From Oegoconia quadripuncta (taxonomy: Eukaryota; Arthropoda; Insecta; Lepidoptera; Autostichidae): 64,000 bases of DNA. Each line of letters opens with the position of its first letter. Within the stretch, counting starts at the first letter, position 1. The translations under genes and the position numbers were made by a program. This document shows, piece by piece, positions 63,961-64,000 of this stretch. The notes beneath the pieces are model-generated. The model worked only from the letters and a program-made list of their open reading frames with translations. It ran no database searches and had not been told where the DNA came from. The stretch covers positions 30,438,778 through 30,502,777 of the forward strand of contig OX438744.1 in assembly GCA_949316235.1 (NCBI GenBank), in the 5' to 3' direction.

Positions 63961-64000
63961 AAAAGTAACCGCTTTATAAAAGTTTCAGCGAATCTAAGAA
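63961..64000 (-). repeat. Edge repeat matching 13553-13588
   Basis: Reverse complement of TTAGATTCGCTGAAACTTTT, ATAAAGCGGTTACTT, found at 13.55 kb on the plus strand. The repeat continues past the window end. Confidence 0.7.

Overview
This window looks like nuclear DNA from a moth or butterfly (Lepidoptera). It is AT-rich, has no operon-like layout, and is filled with repeat types characteristic of that order: three tRNA-headed SINE families with related ends, RTE-type and CR1/jockey-type LINE tails, GC-rich LINE 3' ends, and small TA-flanked inverted-repeat elements. I found no exon of a recognisable host protein, no rRNA or functional tRNA gene, and no bacterial or viral genome segment. Most long open frames are chance frames or read through repeats. 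The window is best read as intergenic or, more likely, deep-intronic DNA. A near-perfect recursive-splice ('zero-length exon') motif at about 59,510 supports the intron reading.

Family names used here are local labels. SINE-A has a tRNA-like head ending in a GGTTCGATCCCC-type B box, and its 3' end resembles LINE-alpha. SINE-B and SINE-C have different heads but a shared central core. SINE-D ends in (ATG)n. LINE-alpha and LINE-beta are CR1/jockey-like ORF2 C-termini. LINE-gamma and RTE-delta are RTE-like ORF2 C-termini. LINE-epsilon is an ORF2 C-terminus with a Cys/His cluster. LINE-zeta is a GC-rich 3' end. T is an element whose 3' end reads TTCGCATTTATAATATTAGT-like.

Layout. 0-10 kb: SINE-A pieces, LINE-alpha copies, a dispersed repeat also found at 18.7 kb, SINE-B, and a small MITE. 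10-25 kb: LINE-gamma, LINE-beta, SINE-A/B/C copies, a 5S-rRNA-derived element at 19.6 kb, and a second copy of the sequence flanking LINE-alpha. 25-34 kb: a possible 1.07 kb element, a probable hAT remnant, a three-level nested insertion (LINE tail inside SINE-A inside RTE), LINE-epsilon, and a 40-bp minisatellite split by a LINE. 34-36 kb: a 1.7 kb element with about 508-bp, nearly identical inverted arms around the start of a zinc-binding-type ORF. 37-40 kb: one copy of a ~750 bp duplication (the other is at 51 kb), followed by ten 54-bp repeats that begin with the end of a T element. 41-49 kb: a 16-bp tandem array, MITEs, LINE-beta copies, and a LINE insertion with a perfect 13-bp target-site duplication. 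50-54 kb: the second duplication copy and an 816-bp Tc1/mariner-like inverted-repeat element. 54-64 kb: an alternative-hairpin locus, an unidentified protein-coding remnant, the recursive-splice candidate, and more LINE/SINE copies.

Nothing here works as a gene pathway. What connects the pieces is parasitic: SINEs whose tails resemble a LINE tail, non-autonomous DNA elements that keep only ends or transposase scraps, and tandem arrays that start at or are split by transposon insertions. All identifications are by eye, without database searches.
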